From assembly GCF_002042975.1 (NCBI RefSeq), contig NW_018149545.1, positions 105,664 through 169,663 on the forward strand: a DNA stretch of 64,000 nt. Direction: 5' to 3'. The position numbers were made by a program, and so were the translations under genes. Positions 1 through 12,204 of this stretch are shown piece after piece (the stretch's first letter is position 1; each line of letters starts with the position of its first letter). The DNA comes from Orbicella faveolata (Eukaryota > Cnidaria > Anthozoa > Scleractinia > Merulinidae). A model generated the notes under the pieces. It did not search any database. It saw nothing but the letters and a program-made list of their open reading frames with translations, and was not told the origin of the DNA.

Positions 1-60
1 ATAAGAGAAATGATAAAAACCTGCTTTACAAGGAAGCCGTGTATAAAAACAAAATAAAAT

Positions 61-504
61 TTATATAAGACCACTGTCAAAATCATAGTTCTTCAACTCA
101 GATTTAAATTGATTAAGGGACAGCGATTGTCTAATATTCAAGGCTAGACTATTCCATAGTACAACTCCGCTGTAAGAAAGACTTCTTTTACAGTAATTAG
201 TGTGGGGCTGTGGAATAGCAAGCGTACCATCACTATCTCTTAGCTTATAAGTCAAAGTATCGGAACGGAAGACAAAGCGTGAACAAAGATATTCCGGAAC
301 CATATTATTTACAATCTTGTACATCATTATTGATTTATTAACAAGGCGTTGACGGTCCAGTTTAACCCAGTTGACCATCCTCAACAATTCATCAGTATGA
401 CGATCGTAATTTGAAAAAGTTATGACGCGTGCTGCCCGATTTTGTAGGGCGAGCAACCCCGTCCTTTTTATGTCCCTCCGGGGGATTCCATAAGCTGTTT
501 TCAA
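61..504 (-). mobile_element. Non-LTR retrotransposon (LINE), C-terminal fragment of reverse transcriptase ORF
   Basis: A 147-residue open frame reads like the extreme C-terminal part of a cnidarian LINE reverse transcriptase. It starts with LQNRAARVIT, has a W-L-R spacing and the PEYL motif, then RSLSYSGVVLWNSL and a closing F-K-S-E-L-K. In known elements this tail lies beyond the catalytic FADD box, which is absent here. There is no real initiator; the frame simply stays open upstream of 504. It is a 5'-truncated insertion just upstream of the SRPRA promoter, on the opposite strand. The clade (CR1/L2/Jockey-like) is a guess. It cannot encode an active element. Confidence 0.8.
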
Positions 505-965
505 AATTGATTTCTTCAGAAATATGTGTTTGTTTTATGACTTCTATGGTTGTTTTCGTAACAACAATTGTACACCCAGTGCAAGAAACTTAAAAAATTT
601 TCGAAAAATTTGTCTTTTACTTTCCAGTCTTCCTGACCTCAGTTTTGGTTTGAGTCACGATTCAATATATAGCTGTCATTATTTGATTGTGGACAGGAGT
701 TTTATAACACTCATGGACTTTGCAAATCTCGAAACTACGATGTAGCCTGCAAAACAGGCGGATTAACGCTAGATGAGGCCTTTGTCAGTTCCACGGGAAT
801 CCGCGTGGACTCTGCGAGAAATCCGCGAGGAAGCCGCGCGTGAGGTTGTGGAAGGGGCTGAACTCGAGGTGCATTTTGGGAGTTATTCACCGTACATGCG
901 CAAATAAAAAAATTGATACAAGAGTGATTCACATATAAAAGAAACCTGAAGATATTCGTTACGTT
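505..965 (+). promoter_or_regulatory. SRPRA upstream region and 5' UTR
   Basis: This stretch lies between the LINE fragment and the SRPRA start. The first part is AT-rich. From about 770 to 860 it becomes CpG-rich, with several CCGCG words and a short inverted repeat (CACGGGAATCCGCGTG). That is typical of a housekeeping promoter without a TATA box. The exact transcription start cannot be read from the sequence, and no other gene is visible. Confidence 0.4.
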
Positions 966-3900
966 ATGTTAGATCTTTTTACTATATTTTCTAAAGGGGG
1001 CATCGTTCTCTGGTGTTTTCAGGGGACATGCCAGTCCTTTACGCTTCCAGTCAATGAACTCATTCGCAGTGTTATTTTACAGGTAAGCTTTATTTTTGCC
1101 GGCGAGGAAGTTTCACATGTTGCAATTTGGTAGTTTTATTAAGTTTATTTTGATCAATTTTATCGTCCTAAAAGAAGCTTTCCTCTTTTTGCCATCATGT
1201 AGGAGCGCGGGGGAAATAATTCGTTTACTCATGGCTCTCTTACACTTAAATATAAACTTGACAACGAATTTGAATTGGTGTTTGTGGTAAGTATAAAATA
1301 TGTTGCTTAATATCTTAATACTTGCTTTAAAATGTTAGTTTTCTTTGAATAATTTTTAATACTTCGTGCTTATAGGCTTAAGCTTAAATGTAAATTTTCA
1401 TTACGCTATAAAATTTAGCTATGTTTTAGCTACGTTCAATCTCACAATTTGGTTCGAGTATAATATAGAACAGCAAGCAATATAAAGCAAAGGGAAGGAA
1501 AGTAATAAATGTGTTGTTATTGTTCACTTTACGCAGAAATATTTATTTTATAAGCTTAATAACTTCTATGTATCAATTAAAAAATAGAAAATATTTTTGG
1601 TGTTTCTATCAAGCTATAGCAACACAAGTGGAAGGTTGGGAGAACAATAAAATGCTGTGGAAACACAAGACACAGGCAGGTGGTTCCACAGCTTTTTCAA
1701 GTTCTCCCAAACTTTTTTGAGTGTTTCTATAACTTGGAAGAAACATAGAAAAAATGCGTTCCATTTCTTTCGGAAAACACTGCGAGAAAAAGAGTGGAAA
1801 ATCTTTTGTTTAGTTTGATTATCAAAATGTAAAATCTCATCACTTGCACCATCATTGTATCAGCATACCCTTGATTGATACCCTGGATCGACACTTTGAT
1901 CAACACTTAGATCGACTTCCTGATCAACACCTGGTCAACTCCCAATCGACACTTGATCAACAGTTAGTTGATAGTTGGCCTAGTGTTGACCGACTCGAGT
2001 ACAGCGATAAAAAATTAGTTGACCATTGATCAAGTGTCAGCTGAGGTGTCGATCAAGTATCAACTCAGTTTATATCAAGGGTATTGATCAACACTTGACC
2101 GCGCATGCCTTTAGAGCCCATGATCCAACACATAATCCATGTTTTCTAAAAAGTCTTGTTTTTGTTTTGTAACATAATGCTTGATACCTTAAACTTATCC
2201 TTTGTTTTATTTGTTTTATTTTGTATGTTTTTTAACATTTTATCTTGCTTAATTAGGTTGCGTTCCAGAAAACGTTACAACTTTCATACGTGGACAAACT
2301 CCTGAATGATATCCAGCTGGAGTTTAGGAACAAATACAAAGATGACCTTGAGGCAGGAGTCATGAGAAATTATGAATTCAATGAGGATTTCAACAGACTA
2401 CTGAAGGAAGCAGAATTGAGAAGCAAATTAGAATCCCAAGCACCTACAAGGATGAGAACCTTTGAAGAATCAAAGAAGTCACAGAAGACGGTGGCTTCTC
2501 TCAAGATTGACAAAAATGAAAAGAACAAGGAAAGTGCTAAAAATTCCAAGAAGGGAGGATCTAAGAACAAAAAGCCAGAAGTAATGGAAGAAGGTATTAA
2601 ATACAGCAGGATATTACATGTACATGGCCACCTGGAGATACAAAATTTCTCTTTGAGTGGTGAAAAATGAGAAGAGTAATTTTGTATCTCCAAGTGACCT
2701 TGCAATTTTTTGTTTATTATATGAAATTCTCACAATCTATAACAATGTTCTAGGTGATTTTCTGAAGATCTCCAACTACTTTCTGGAAATTTTCAAAGTT
2801 TCTTCTAAGGTTTTCTGAAGGTCAGAGGAATGTTTTCAAACATTTCCCGAAAATTTCCAAGGATTTCCAAAGGTTTTTGAAGATTTCCGACGATAACCAA
2901 AGATGTCCAAAGATTTCCGATCATAACGGAAGAAGATGCAAAGATATTTCGATCTTACACCTACAAATTTAAGTGCAGTTAAAGATACAAAAATGATGTC
3001 AAAAATGATGTCTTCAAATGTGGTAAAAAAGGGAAAGTCGGCATACAGGCCAAGTGGCCCACCAGGCCGGAGCTTATCCCGGTTCATGTAGTATGAAGCA
3101 ACTAGGAGTATTTCTGCTCCCTCCTGGATGGGATGCTAGTCCATTGCAGGGTTAACTCCAGCATTAAGTTCGCCGATACCCATTTATACACCTGGGTAGA
3201 GAGAGTCACTGTGAGAGTAAGAACTGTCTTGCCCAAGAACACAACGCAATGTCCTCAGCAAGGGCTGGAACCTGGACTGCTCGACTTGGAGAAGAGCGCA
3301 CTAACCATGAGGCCACCAGGCCTTCCAGACCACACCTCCCATAATGTGGGATATCATTTTTATTGATTTCTCAATTTGCTACCACTCAGTATACCACTAA
3401 GTTTTATATAATAAAAGAGGACATCTTTAAATTGTGGCACAAAGATATCAATTTTATTTAACATGGTAAAAACAATATTTTACAAACAAGTGCAGTGAGT
3501 GAGTAACATATTGCTTTCAAGTTGAGAAAATAAATTCGTATTTTCAAGCCTGCCTCTAATTTTATTTTTATTGTATAGACAAATTAACTGTTTGCACAGA
3601 CAACTGTGAAAAAGCAGGAAATGATGTCATCAATGTCATCACTAATGAGGATACGAAAAATACACCATTCAAGTCTTGGATGTAGTTTCATATGAATTTT
3701 ATGAGTGGTGTATTCCAAAGGGAGAGAAATTTATTTTTTGGTTGAACACCAATATGGCTGCCACTACTTCATGTGAAAAGTTCCATAGCAGCTGCGAATA
3801 GTTCATATCAACTCCTGAGATAACATTACAATGCACATGCTTACTGTCATTTCTCTAGTCAAAACAGCTGAGTCAAAGCCGGCCAATGCCAAACCTTCCT

Positions 3901-6900
3901 CAGCAGACACAGTCAATGGTGTGATGAGCGAAGAGATGATTAGAATGAACATTGAAAAACTGAAGAAGAGAGCTGCCCCAAAACCACAGAAGGCTCCAAC
4001 AAACAGGTTTGTAAACTTTGTTACAGTTTTCAGTGAATAACCTTTGATTAGTGCTCTCAATAAGATCCAGTGTCCACTGGAGCTTTGTGGGGTGCTCTGA
4101 ATTGCCAGCTATGTTGACTTAGCAGTTGTCAAAAATGGTCCCTCCAGAGGATGTTGCTGTGGGCTTCTTGCATTATTTTCTGATGGGTGTTGCATGAGAG
4201 CAACCACCTACTTCCAGTCATTCTGAAAGCACTTTGATTGAGGCCATGCCCAAAAAAATACCGTACCAAAATTTCATTAGTGAAAAATCCTGCTGGTTGA
4301 AAGTTGGCATGTAGAATGTGATATTTCACTAAGCCAGGTGGGCTGAAGGTTACAAAGTTAGGACTTCTCAGCCCTGAATTGGTAAATAAGTAGTGGTCTT
4401 TTTTTTTTCCCACAAGCATGAAGAAGTCTTGTTCACTCAAGGTAGTTATTCTTCATCTGGTTTCGTCTGATAACAGAAAAAAACGTGATTATAAGGGATT
4501 TTTAACAAGATTGTGTTGTACATAATACAGTGCTTTTTTTTGAGTGGGGGATAGGAGGGGGAGCTGTTTTGGACAAAACATTATAGACTTGATATTGATA
4601 AGCACAAATGAGATACAGTGTATAATTGTTGATTGAAGTACTTCTGTCCACAGTAAAGGTTCCCCTGCATCAGCCAAAAAGAAGGGTAAGGAGGCCAGAA
4701 GGTGGGACAATGCTGGAACTGCACAGGAAGGAAAGAGTTTGGACTACAGCAGCTCCAATGGTAATCAAGCAAATGAAAATGATGATGATGAGGAGGACCT
4801 CGAAAATCTGGTAAGACACTGTATGAGAGACATTTATCCCTGGAAGGGGGGGGGGGATACTCTTCAAAGTTTTATACAGGAGGCTCTGCCCTGAAGTCCA
4901 GCCCATTACCTTTTTGTACACCATTTTGACAGCATACCTTTAGTTGAGTAATGCCCCTTAAACTGACCTTAACTGGCCTTTATTATGAATAATTCATCAA
5001 AACAGGAAAATTCATTGTCATTTTTATAAATTAAATGATACAGCCATAATGTGCGTCTGTTTGAAATATGGTAACTAAACCTAAATGACAGATTTTCCTA
5101 CCCTTTCATATACCTTCACTTGTGAAATCCCTATCTTTTCCTATACCTGAAGCCTGAAAAAGGCACCCCTTTCAGGCAGGGCCTCTCCATATAGTCCATT
5201 ATTGAGAGTACCCCTGCTGGGTATTTATACCCCGGCAATATGTTCTTATATCTAGACACAAGTGTTTACTGGAAAATACACCACTTGTAAAATTAACGCA
5301 AAACTTGATCCATTTGTAGCGTCCTATTGTTGGTACAATGCAAGGTGAACTTAAACCCATGGAATATGACTCTGAGTCTGAGGAGGAAGATGTAGAAGAA
5401 TTGAGCTCTGATGGTTCAGCTGCCAAGCAAAGGTGCGAGAAAAGTAACTATCATGATAGACAAGTGTTGTCTTGTGGAATATTCAACTAATAGTGCAAGA
5501 AAGGGCACTGACTGTTTGCAGTTATTTCTCTCGATATTTGCCAAAACTTTTGTAAGCAAGTCTGTGTACAGTTCATTCCATTTTATATATTTTCCAGTAG
5601 TTTATTTAGCTTTGTTTGGATTTTTGTAGCAAGTCTTCAGGCCTTGGTGGAGGGCTCTTCTCTTTCTTCAAAGGCTTGGCTGGACAGAAGACCCTCACTC
5701 TTGATGACATCACCCCAGTGTTGGACAAGATGAAAGAGCATCTCATTGGTAATGTGTTTGAAGTGCTGGTTGTCATGATGTACTCTTTCGACCCATGCTC
5801 CATCAAAATTACTCCATGTCCTTGATTTTCAGTGATCAGAAATGACAGTCAATGATAAGCTTTCATTCAGGTAGTGATATAGGGTAGTGGGCAGGTCTAA
5901 GCTAACTTACAGTGATAATGGTGGTTATTATGCTGTGTAGAAATGTTATTTAAGCTCAAGTGTGTATAAGTAGTGGATGCCAATATATTTAATAGGCTGC
6001 TGGAAAATGAAATGCAGTGGTAGAGGGCAAAGTATATCTTATGTCCATGGGACGTGTCATTGGGGTCGTGTGTGGGGGGTTGGTGGGGGGGTGGCTGTAG
6101 TGTGAATAGCCAATCTCAGAATACCCCTGGCACCAATCATTGTTGATGATGCTTTAACTGTTTATAAATAAAGTTTGTACTGTATGTATATATGTATGCA
6201 ACTATACAACAAGATGCACAAACCCCCTGAATTACCCATTTTAAAAATGATATATATAACCCTTACCTTCCATGCTTCCTTCTTCACAGCCAAAAATGTT
6301 GCAGCCGACATCTCAGAGAAGTTATGTGACTCAGTGGCTACTAAACTAGAAGGCAAAGTGCTAGGGACCTTCAGTGGTAAGACAGCAGTACAGAAACCTT
6401 GGTTTAGATTGTATTAATTTCTATCTTTATTCACCATGTTGTTAATCATGTTGCATTGTTTGTTGAAGGTATCACATCAACAGTGAAAGCTAGCTTGGAA
6501 GAGTCTTTGGTGCAGATTTTGTCTCCGCGCAGGAGGATTGATATACTGCGTGACACAATGGATGCCAAGAAGCGTGGCAAACCCTACTCTATCACCTTCT
6601 GTGGTGTTAATGGTGTTGGAAAATCTACCAATCTGGCCAAGGTAATTAACAATGTAGAAATTACAACATCACTGAAAGAAAGTGGCTATTTGATAGTTTT
6701 TATTTGAATGAACACACACTAGGACTTCATCTACAATAGTTTAGTTTAAAGATAGAATTCATTTTTACTGCATGATAAACAATACAATATAAACTCACTG
6801 TAGTTCAGAACATGAGCTATTTGATGGTTTTTATTTGAATGACCACACACTAGGACTTCATCCACAGAAGTTTAGTTTAAAGCTAGAATTCATCTTTACT

Positions 6901-9900
6901 GAGCGATAAACTGCCAATACTATATAAACTTGCTGTAGTTCAAAACATGTAAATGCCACTTGAATGGTGACCCACCTGGGTTTCATCTCCAGATTTAGAA
7001 GTTCTATCGGCACCACTCGATAGCTTTCATTAAATAATATTAGTGGCCACATGCTAGGGTTCCATCAAGACTTTCCTTTGCAAAACGTACTAGCAAACAG
7101 TACAACATGAAAGCACTGCTCAAGAACTTCACACACTAGGGTTTCATCTACAGACACGAATGTAGAACCACCTTGTACAGTGTTACATTAATAAACAGTA
7201 CTTGAGTACCACATAAAAGTACTGCTCAGTAGCTTTCATTTGAATGGTCACACACTAGGCTTTCATCAACAGGCTTAAAGCTAGAACCACCCTGTGCGGC
7301 ATAATAAGTAGTACCACATGGAAGTACTGCTGAATTGTTGCTTTCATTTGTAGTGGTCCCATGAAAAAGACAAAACCTATAACACTATGGAAATGAAAGA
7401 GTAAGCCAGGGTGACATGTAGACATGAGACAGTTCAACAGTCTAATGTTTTGCTCGATGCCATCCAAAAAGTCGAGCAACAAGCAACCTCAGTGAACAAC
7501 AGTTCAGACATTATTTAATAGAAATCCTTTTATCCTCTCAGATCTGCTTCTGGTTGCTTGACAATGGTTTCCGTGTGATGATTGCAGCCTGTGACACCTT
7601 TCGTGCAGGAGCCGTGGAACAGCTGAGGACCCATGTGCGTCATCTGAACGCTCTTCATCCCCCTGCTGGTGGGAGCGGGCCTCCATCTGTGCTGCTGTAC
7701 GAGAAGGGCTATGGTAAAGATGCTGCCTCCATAGCTATGGATGCCATTAATTTTGGTGAGCTTGATTGTTAAAAAATTGTGTTCAATGAGTTGTAGAGGT
7801 GCAGTAGTGATTGAGAGCTAGGCCACGGGTGGTCCCTCTGCCGCTTAGTCTGCCGTGCACGACATGAAAGAAAACTGCAAGAAAATAATGGCCGTGTGAA
7901 ATCCTGGGGATGAGAAGCGCGCAAAAGAAGGTCTACTGGTAGTCTATTTCTCGTCACACACGACGGATGAAGCAAAAGAGGAAGGACTCGTGGTCTATTG
8001 CAGTCCTAGTCCGATTATTCTTTTGTATTCTAGTATAAGACTCTTAACTGTTACATTGCCTTTTTCTGCACAGGCTAACCTTATGGCCAAAATTGCATGG
8101 AGGGGGCTTGGCTGGGGGAGGAAGGGTTGGGTGGAGGGGGCGGGGAGGGGAGAGAAGCACCCAAGGATGAGGCCTTCCTTTTTTACTTTTACGGTCTATG
8201 GTACCTTAAACACATTGCAGTTTGACAGTTAGAGTGGTTTTCATTTGAATGTCAAAAGTAATCGCTTTAGTTTTCTTATCCAATCAGAAGTAAAACCAAA
8301 ACCAATCGTGACTCTCTCGCACACGTTTTCCCGCGCTTCGCATCACCTACATGAGTTTGCTTCAAGTTTTAATTGGTTCAGTGGATTGACTGTGTCCTTT
8401 GTGATTGGCCAGAGTGATTATTTTGCTTTCACAAACACGTCACCTCAGGGGTTTCATTGATGTTTCAGCAGGAAGGCAAGTGGTTTTCACAGTCGGGCTA
8501 AACGTTCTGAACTGGATTCCCTTATAAGAAAAACTTACGTCTAGATAGTCAAACCAGGCGGGCAAAATTGTCCTCACAACCAGTCAATTTTTTCGGTGCC
8601 TGGCCCGTAATGAGACCCCGGAAAACTCAATTGTAAACTGCTATATAGTAAAAAAAAAAAAAAAGCTCATTGTCTGTCAATTGGTATTCAGCCAGGGAGC
8701 AGCGTATTGATGTTGTCTTGGTGGACACTGCTGGACGAATGCAAGATAATGAACCCCTGATGAGGGCTCTCTCAAAGGTTAGCTACCTATTAGTGTACTA
8801 ACTGTAAAGAGTTTGTTCAGCTTGGGCGAACTCGGAGATAAAGTTTGGATGATCTGGGAATGTCGAGATTTGAAGCAAGTCAGGTTACCGTAAATCCTCG
8901 AATTAGCGCCCCCCCCCCCCCTCGAATAAGCGCGCCCCTTCCCCTCCCCCCATTTTGTGGACGAGTAATGAGACAACAAAGGTTGTATAGTTTTCGTCAT
9001 GTAGTATTGGTTTGTACATTGTTTCAGTTTGTGAACACGTTAAGTGAGCACGTTGAACACGTTAAGTACTAACGGTGCCGCGATTTAAACTTTAGGATCA
9101 GCTTTTTACGTCGATAAANTGTTTCAGTTTGTGAACACGTTAAGTGAGCACGTTGAACACGTTAAGTACTAACGGTGCCGCGATTTAAACTTTAGGATCA
9201 GCTTTTTACGTCGATAAAGAGCTTATGTTGTTGCTAACGCGCAGATGATGTATTAAAAAAAATTATCATGTTAGGCCACGATTTGGGAAAAATTAAATAA
9301 GCGCCGCCCCTCGAATAAGCATCCCCTGTCTTCTTCTAAATTTGAAATAAGCGCCCCGAGCGCTAATTCGAGGATTTACGGTAACCCTTTGCGGTAACCC
9401 ATGTTTGGTAAAAAAAAAAATGCACTTTAGATATGAATTCACATGTGTACGGGTCAGTATATAGATCAGTAATGCTAGGTCGTAAAAATATTTACCAGAA
9501 GCCTAAATTTCAGTCTTTTCCACTCGCTGTTTCTTTTGGGTATATTTGATTTTCTTCCATTCGGAAGTTATTTAACTGAGTTGTACATCTTCGCCAAATA
9601 ACCAGTAGGTTTGTCTTGCCTGAACTCCTTTCAAAAAGTTTAAATCTGTCTGCAGACCTAGAATACTTAAGCCTGCAAACTGAGCCACCTCGTATTTCTT
9701 CCAGCTGGTTTGAGGGCGATGATAAAGCGGCTGTGTTCGCTTCGTTCCCCTAGTACGAAGCAATAAAATGGAAAGAATAATACTGGTTGACTATGCACGC
9801 TTTATGCTTCATGTCTGCGTTTGGTTTGTTTTTCAGCTGATCAAGCTCAATTCTCCTGACCTGGTTCTGTTTGTCGGGGAGGCCTTGGTGGGGAATGAGG

Positions 9901-10839
9901 CAGTGGATCAGCTGAAGAAGTTTAACCAAGCACTGGCTGACTTCTCCATGGCTGAAAATCCGCGTTTAATTGACGGCATTCTGCTCACTAAGTTTGATAC
10001 CATTGACGACAAGGTAAGTTGCATAATCCTATGATGTTTAGTTGATATATTTGTTTCTTTCAGTTTAAGTGGCCAGTCCTTATGAACAATATTAGTATTT
10101 ACGCGTACATGCAAAATTGTTCCAAATTGTTCTAAGTCTTTGCCCAAGCCAAAGTTGCTTGTGCAAAGATGTTTGTAGAGCATCAACACTATGGGCCCCT
10201 AAAGTATGTTGTTTAAGATGTTTATCTCATTGTTCTCCGAGGTTAAACACATTCAGATTTGTGTTACACGTGCACATTCATTTATTTTCCCCTTGCTTTG
10301 CTCGCTGATCCATGTCTATAACTCGATCATCAACAAATGTCTTGATCTTGAAAAAGAGTTGGTAAATTACATGTACGATACAACTTCTTTTTATTATTTT
10401 AACGTGTGTATCGGAAAAGAAATATACATTAATAGGCCACTTCCGAGTTGCCTTTTGACTCTTGGTCAAAACGAGTCTTTGAACGAAACCATTCATACTA
10501 TGTTCCGCCTACAGGTTTATTTCCACATTTTCGTGTAAATCAAACATGAAAGTCATGGTAGTCATGGTAATTTTTCTTGGCAATTCTGACCAAGGGGGGA
10601 AGGTGCAATGAGGTTAACCCAATGTGAAGCACCAACCCGTGAGATAAGGCCAGACCACAACACCGGGAACAACGTACCCTACTCTTTTCGATTAGTGTGT
10701 GGGTTCTTTAACGTCTCCTGCTAACCTTGTAACACTGAAGATGCAGGAGACGGGGCCTACAGTTTATAGTCCTTATCAGAGAACATTTGAACGTCTAACC
10801 ATTTGCAGATGTAATTACAAAGGCAGCACATTCTCCTCG

Positions 10840-10871
<32 letters not shown>

Positions 10872-11238
10872 TCGGGCTTGAACCCTCGACCTTCCGCACA
10901 GCAGACTGACGCTCTACCAACTGAGCTAACCAGGCCGCGGTTAAAAGGTTTTGTAACTCGGAAATGGCTTATTTGAAGTTTTCCTCCCCTCTTTAATGTA
11001 CAGAAACTGAGCAAAGTTATTTTCTTTTATTCTCTTCGTCTTTCACGTGTTCATATTCATCATTATGTCAAGCTTAAGAAATACAAAAGTCTTTTCGCTC
11101 TATTGTTAGGTTGGTGCAGCTATTTCCATGACATACACCACTGGCCAACCGATTGTGTTCGTGGGCACAGGTCAGACCTACAGTGACCTCAAGAGTCTGA
11201 ATGTCAAGGCCGTGGTCAATGCCTTGCTGAGGGCCTGA
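966..11238 (+). CDS. SRPRA: Signal recognition particle receptor subunit alpha (docking protein), 13 coding exons
   Basis: GTPase that receives the ribosome-SRP complex at the ER membrane. Exons: 966-1082, 1203-1286, 2257-2593, 3859-4006, 4654-4810, 5320-5432, 5630-5748, 6290-6376, 6469-6641, 7542-7755, 8692-8777, 9837-10013 and 11110-11238. All introns are GT-AG. The sum is 1941 nt, 646 aa, against about 638 aa for human SRPRA. The start [12 protein letters not shown] matches the family. Residues 1-175 are the SRX domain that binds the beta subunit. About 180-330 is a charged, Lys- and Asp/Glu-rich linker. From about 330 comes the NG GTPase: P-loop GVNGVGKST (433-441), DTFRAGA (463-469), DTAGR (528-532), TKFDTIDDK (596-604) and [10 protein letters not shown] near the end. 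All key residues are present. The gene looks complete and functional. Confidence 0.97.
1865..2084. repeat. Foldback repeat built of GATCAAC/GTTGATC words (SRPRA intron 2)
   Basis: The ends are inverted copies (ATACCCTTGAT at 1865 and ATCAAGGGTAT at 2074). The interior is crowded with GATCAAC, GATCGAC and GTTGAC words on both strands. It looks like a short non-autonomous DNA element (MITE) of palindromic type. No coding capacity is seen. Confidence 0.6.
2626..2699. repeat. Short hairpin element in SRPRA intron 3
   Basis: The arms GGAGATACAAAAT and ATTTTGTATCTCC form an imperfect hairpin of about 20 bp per side. It begins 32 bases after the exon 3 donor. It may be a tiny MITE; alternatively it could affect splicing, for which there is no direct evidence. 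Confidence 0.5.
2755..2950. repeat. Degenerate short-period repeat (GAAGATTTCC-like)
   Basis: Words such as TTTCCAAGG, TTTCCAAAG, GATTTCCGA and GATGTCC recur every 10-20 bases through this part of SRPRA intron 3. The period is irregular, so it is an old, decayed simple repeat rather than a clean satellite. Confidence 0.5.
3031..3320 (-). mobile_element. tRNA-derived SINE, near full length
   Basis: Read on the minus strand, it begins with a GGCCTCATGGTTAGTGCGCT tRNA-like head. It then carries the segments CATTGCGTTGTGTTC, CACAGTGACTCTCTC, CCCAGGTGTATAAATGGGTA and GGATAAGCTCCGGCCTGG, in the order of the other SINE copies in this window (31262, 41765, 62551). It sits in SRPRA intron 3. No protein is coded. 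Confidence 0.75.
6690..7350 (-). repeat. Decayed ~105-bp minisatellite in SRPRA intron 9
   Basis: Units containing TTCATTTGAATGGTCACACACTAGG, in varied forms, then ACTTCATCTACAG and AGTACTGCTC, recur at about 6684, 6812, 7021, 7109 and 7222. They are the reverse complement of the cleaner tandem array at 15690-16320. The copies here are diverged and partly lost, so this array is older or is no longer homogenised. Confidence 0.7.
7819..8010. repeat. Imperfect foldback element in SRPRA intron 10
   Basis: The left part reads CTAGGCCACGGGTGGTCC and the right part, on the other strand, CTAGGACTGC followed by GACCACGAGTCC. Further in, GCCGTGCACGAC faces GTCGTGTGTGACG. The pairing is imperfect, as in an old MITE. 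No gene is visible inside. Confidence 0.4.
8447..8620. mobile_element. 174-bp MITE, TIR AGGGGTTTCA
   Basis: The ends are AGGGGTTTCA and TGAGACCCCG, and the interior shares GGAAGGCAAGTGGTTTT-like, TAAGAAAAACTT, GTCAAACCAGGC and GTGCCTGGCCC words with the copy at 62661-62834. Both copies are 174 bp. It lies in SRPRA intron 10. It is non-coding, so it would have depended on a transposase encoded elsewhere. Confidence 0.7.
8885..9384. mobile_element. MITE with long TIRs (TTACCGTAAATCCTCGAATT)
   Basis: The left end TTACCGTAAATCCTCGAATT and the right end AATTCGAGGATTTACGGTAA are exact reverse complements, followed inward by GCGCCCC and CGAATAAGCG motifs. Lies in SRPRA intron 11. The interior contains a single N with a 99-bp direct repeat on both sides, so the true element is probably about 100 bp shorter than shown. 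Degenerate relatives occur near 60731-60880, and the ACCGTAAA end is shared with the MITE at 16755. Confidence 0.85.
9020..9218. repeat. 99-bp perfect direct repeat joined by one N
   Basis: Positions 9020-9118 and 9120-9218 are identical, with an N at 9119 between them. That is the mark of two contig ends that overlap but were abutted rather than merged. It lies in an intron, so the SRPRA protein is not affected. Confidence 0.85.
10595..10940 (-). mobile_element. tRNA-derived SINE (second family), minus strand
   Basis: On the minus strand a tRNA-like head starts at about 10937 with an A box (TAGCTCAGTTGGTAG) and a B box (GGTTCAAGCC). About 250 bp of non-tRNA body follows. The region does not fold as a clean tRNA with a matched acceptor stem, and the body continues, so it is a SINE and not a tRNA gene. 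It lies in SRPRA intron 12. Confidence 0.75.
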
Positions 11239-12204
11239 GTACGAAAGCTTTTGCTTAACAAAACGTAATGTTTCCCTTGGTTATAACCAGTAGTTTTTCC
11301 TGGCGGGAACGTTTTAGTTACCGTGGTTACAAGTCCATCACTTGACGCCTCTCTTTTTATTAAGTCCTTCTACTGCTGAAATTCTAAACAAGTAATTGCA
11401 AAGAAAACGGGTTGTGGTATTGTGTTGGTAACAGGTTTTAAGACTCTTTACGGGTTTGGTAAAATATCGTAACAGGTTTAACCAGATACCATAACAGGTT
11501 TGACACAATATTATAACAGACTAAACATTATACCAAAAGTTAGAATGTTTGTAAAATTTGTGGCTATGCCCTCCAGACTTTACACCAATGGAGTAACCTG
11601 GCAAAGTGAAAATTCTAACCCCCTCCGCTCACCCCACCGACAGACTTGCCTGGAACAATTGAAAACCAAGGGAAAACACTATGGTATGAGAATAAGAAAA
11701 CTTCTTTCATTCTTCAAAGGCAAAAAGTAAAAAAAAAAAAACGATATGTATTAATAAAATTTAAATTAAGAGCGACTTGTTTTGTATGAATGTGTTTTCT
11801 CTTCCCTTTTTACTTGTTACTGTGTTTACTAGATGAATATTTCCTTGGGTGTTTTTTTTTTCCTTTTGATTCCAAACAGCAAAGTAGGAAATGCTACAAC
11901 ACTTGATTAACAATACGATTGGTAAAATATGTTAAAAGGGATTCAAAATGAGTATTGACAGCTCCAACTCAGGTGACGTGAATTTGACCCTCTACTACCG
12001 CTGCTCAATTGAAAATTCAAACTATTCGCGCCACTGCGCTTGCAGTATCTTCACGTGTAGGCCATTAGTATCTGTAATTACTTATTATAACATTTCCACT
12101 GAAATTGTCAGAACTTTTTGTTACGAACTTGGGGTCATTCAAGTTGGAAGAATCTGATTCTCAGTTCAAAACATCTTGACTGAGAAGATGAGATCCATCA
12201 CGTG
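11239..12204. other. SRPRA 3' flank and intergenic DNA
   Basis: This follows the SRPRA stop. There is a short run of TAACAGGTTT words at about 11420-11520 and a poly-A-rich stretch at 11720-11740. I see no further gene; the short open frames here lack start context, domains or splice partners. Confidence 0.5.
11753..11758 (+). terminator. Candidate polyadenylation signal for SRPRA
   Basis: An AATAAA hexamer lies 515 bases after the SRPRA stop codon in an AT-rich setting, with T-rich DNA downstream. It is the best candidate on this strand, but transcript data would be needed to prove its use. Confidence 0.4.

Noticed and set aside
735-932. Minus-strand 65-aa frame at the SRPRA promoter
   Set aside because: It lies in the CpG-rich promoter and its proline/arginine content follows from base composition.
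10865-10938. Possible tRNA gene on the minus strand
   Set aside because: A and B boxes are present, but a repeat body follows and the acceptor stem is not matched. It is the head of a SINE.
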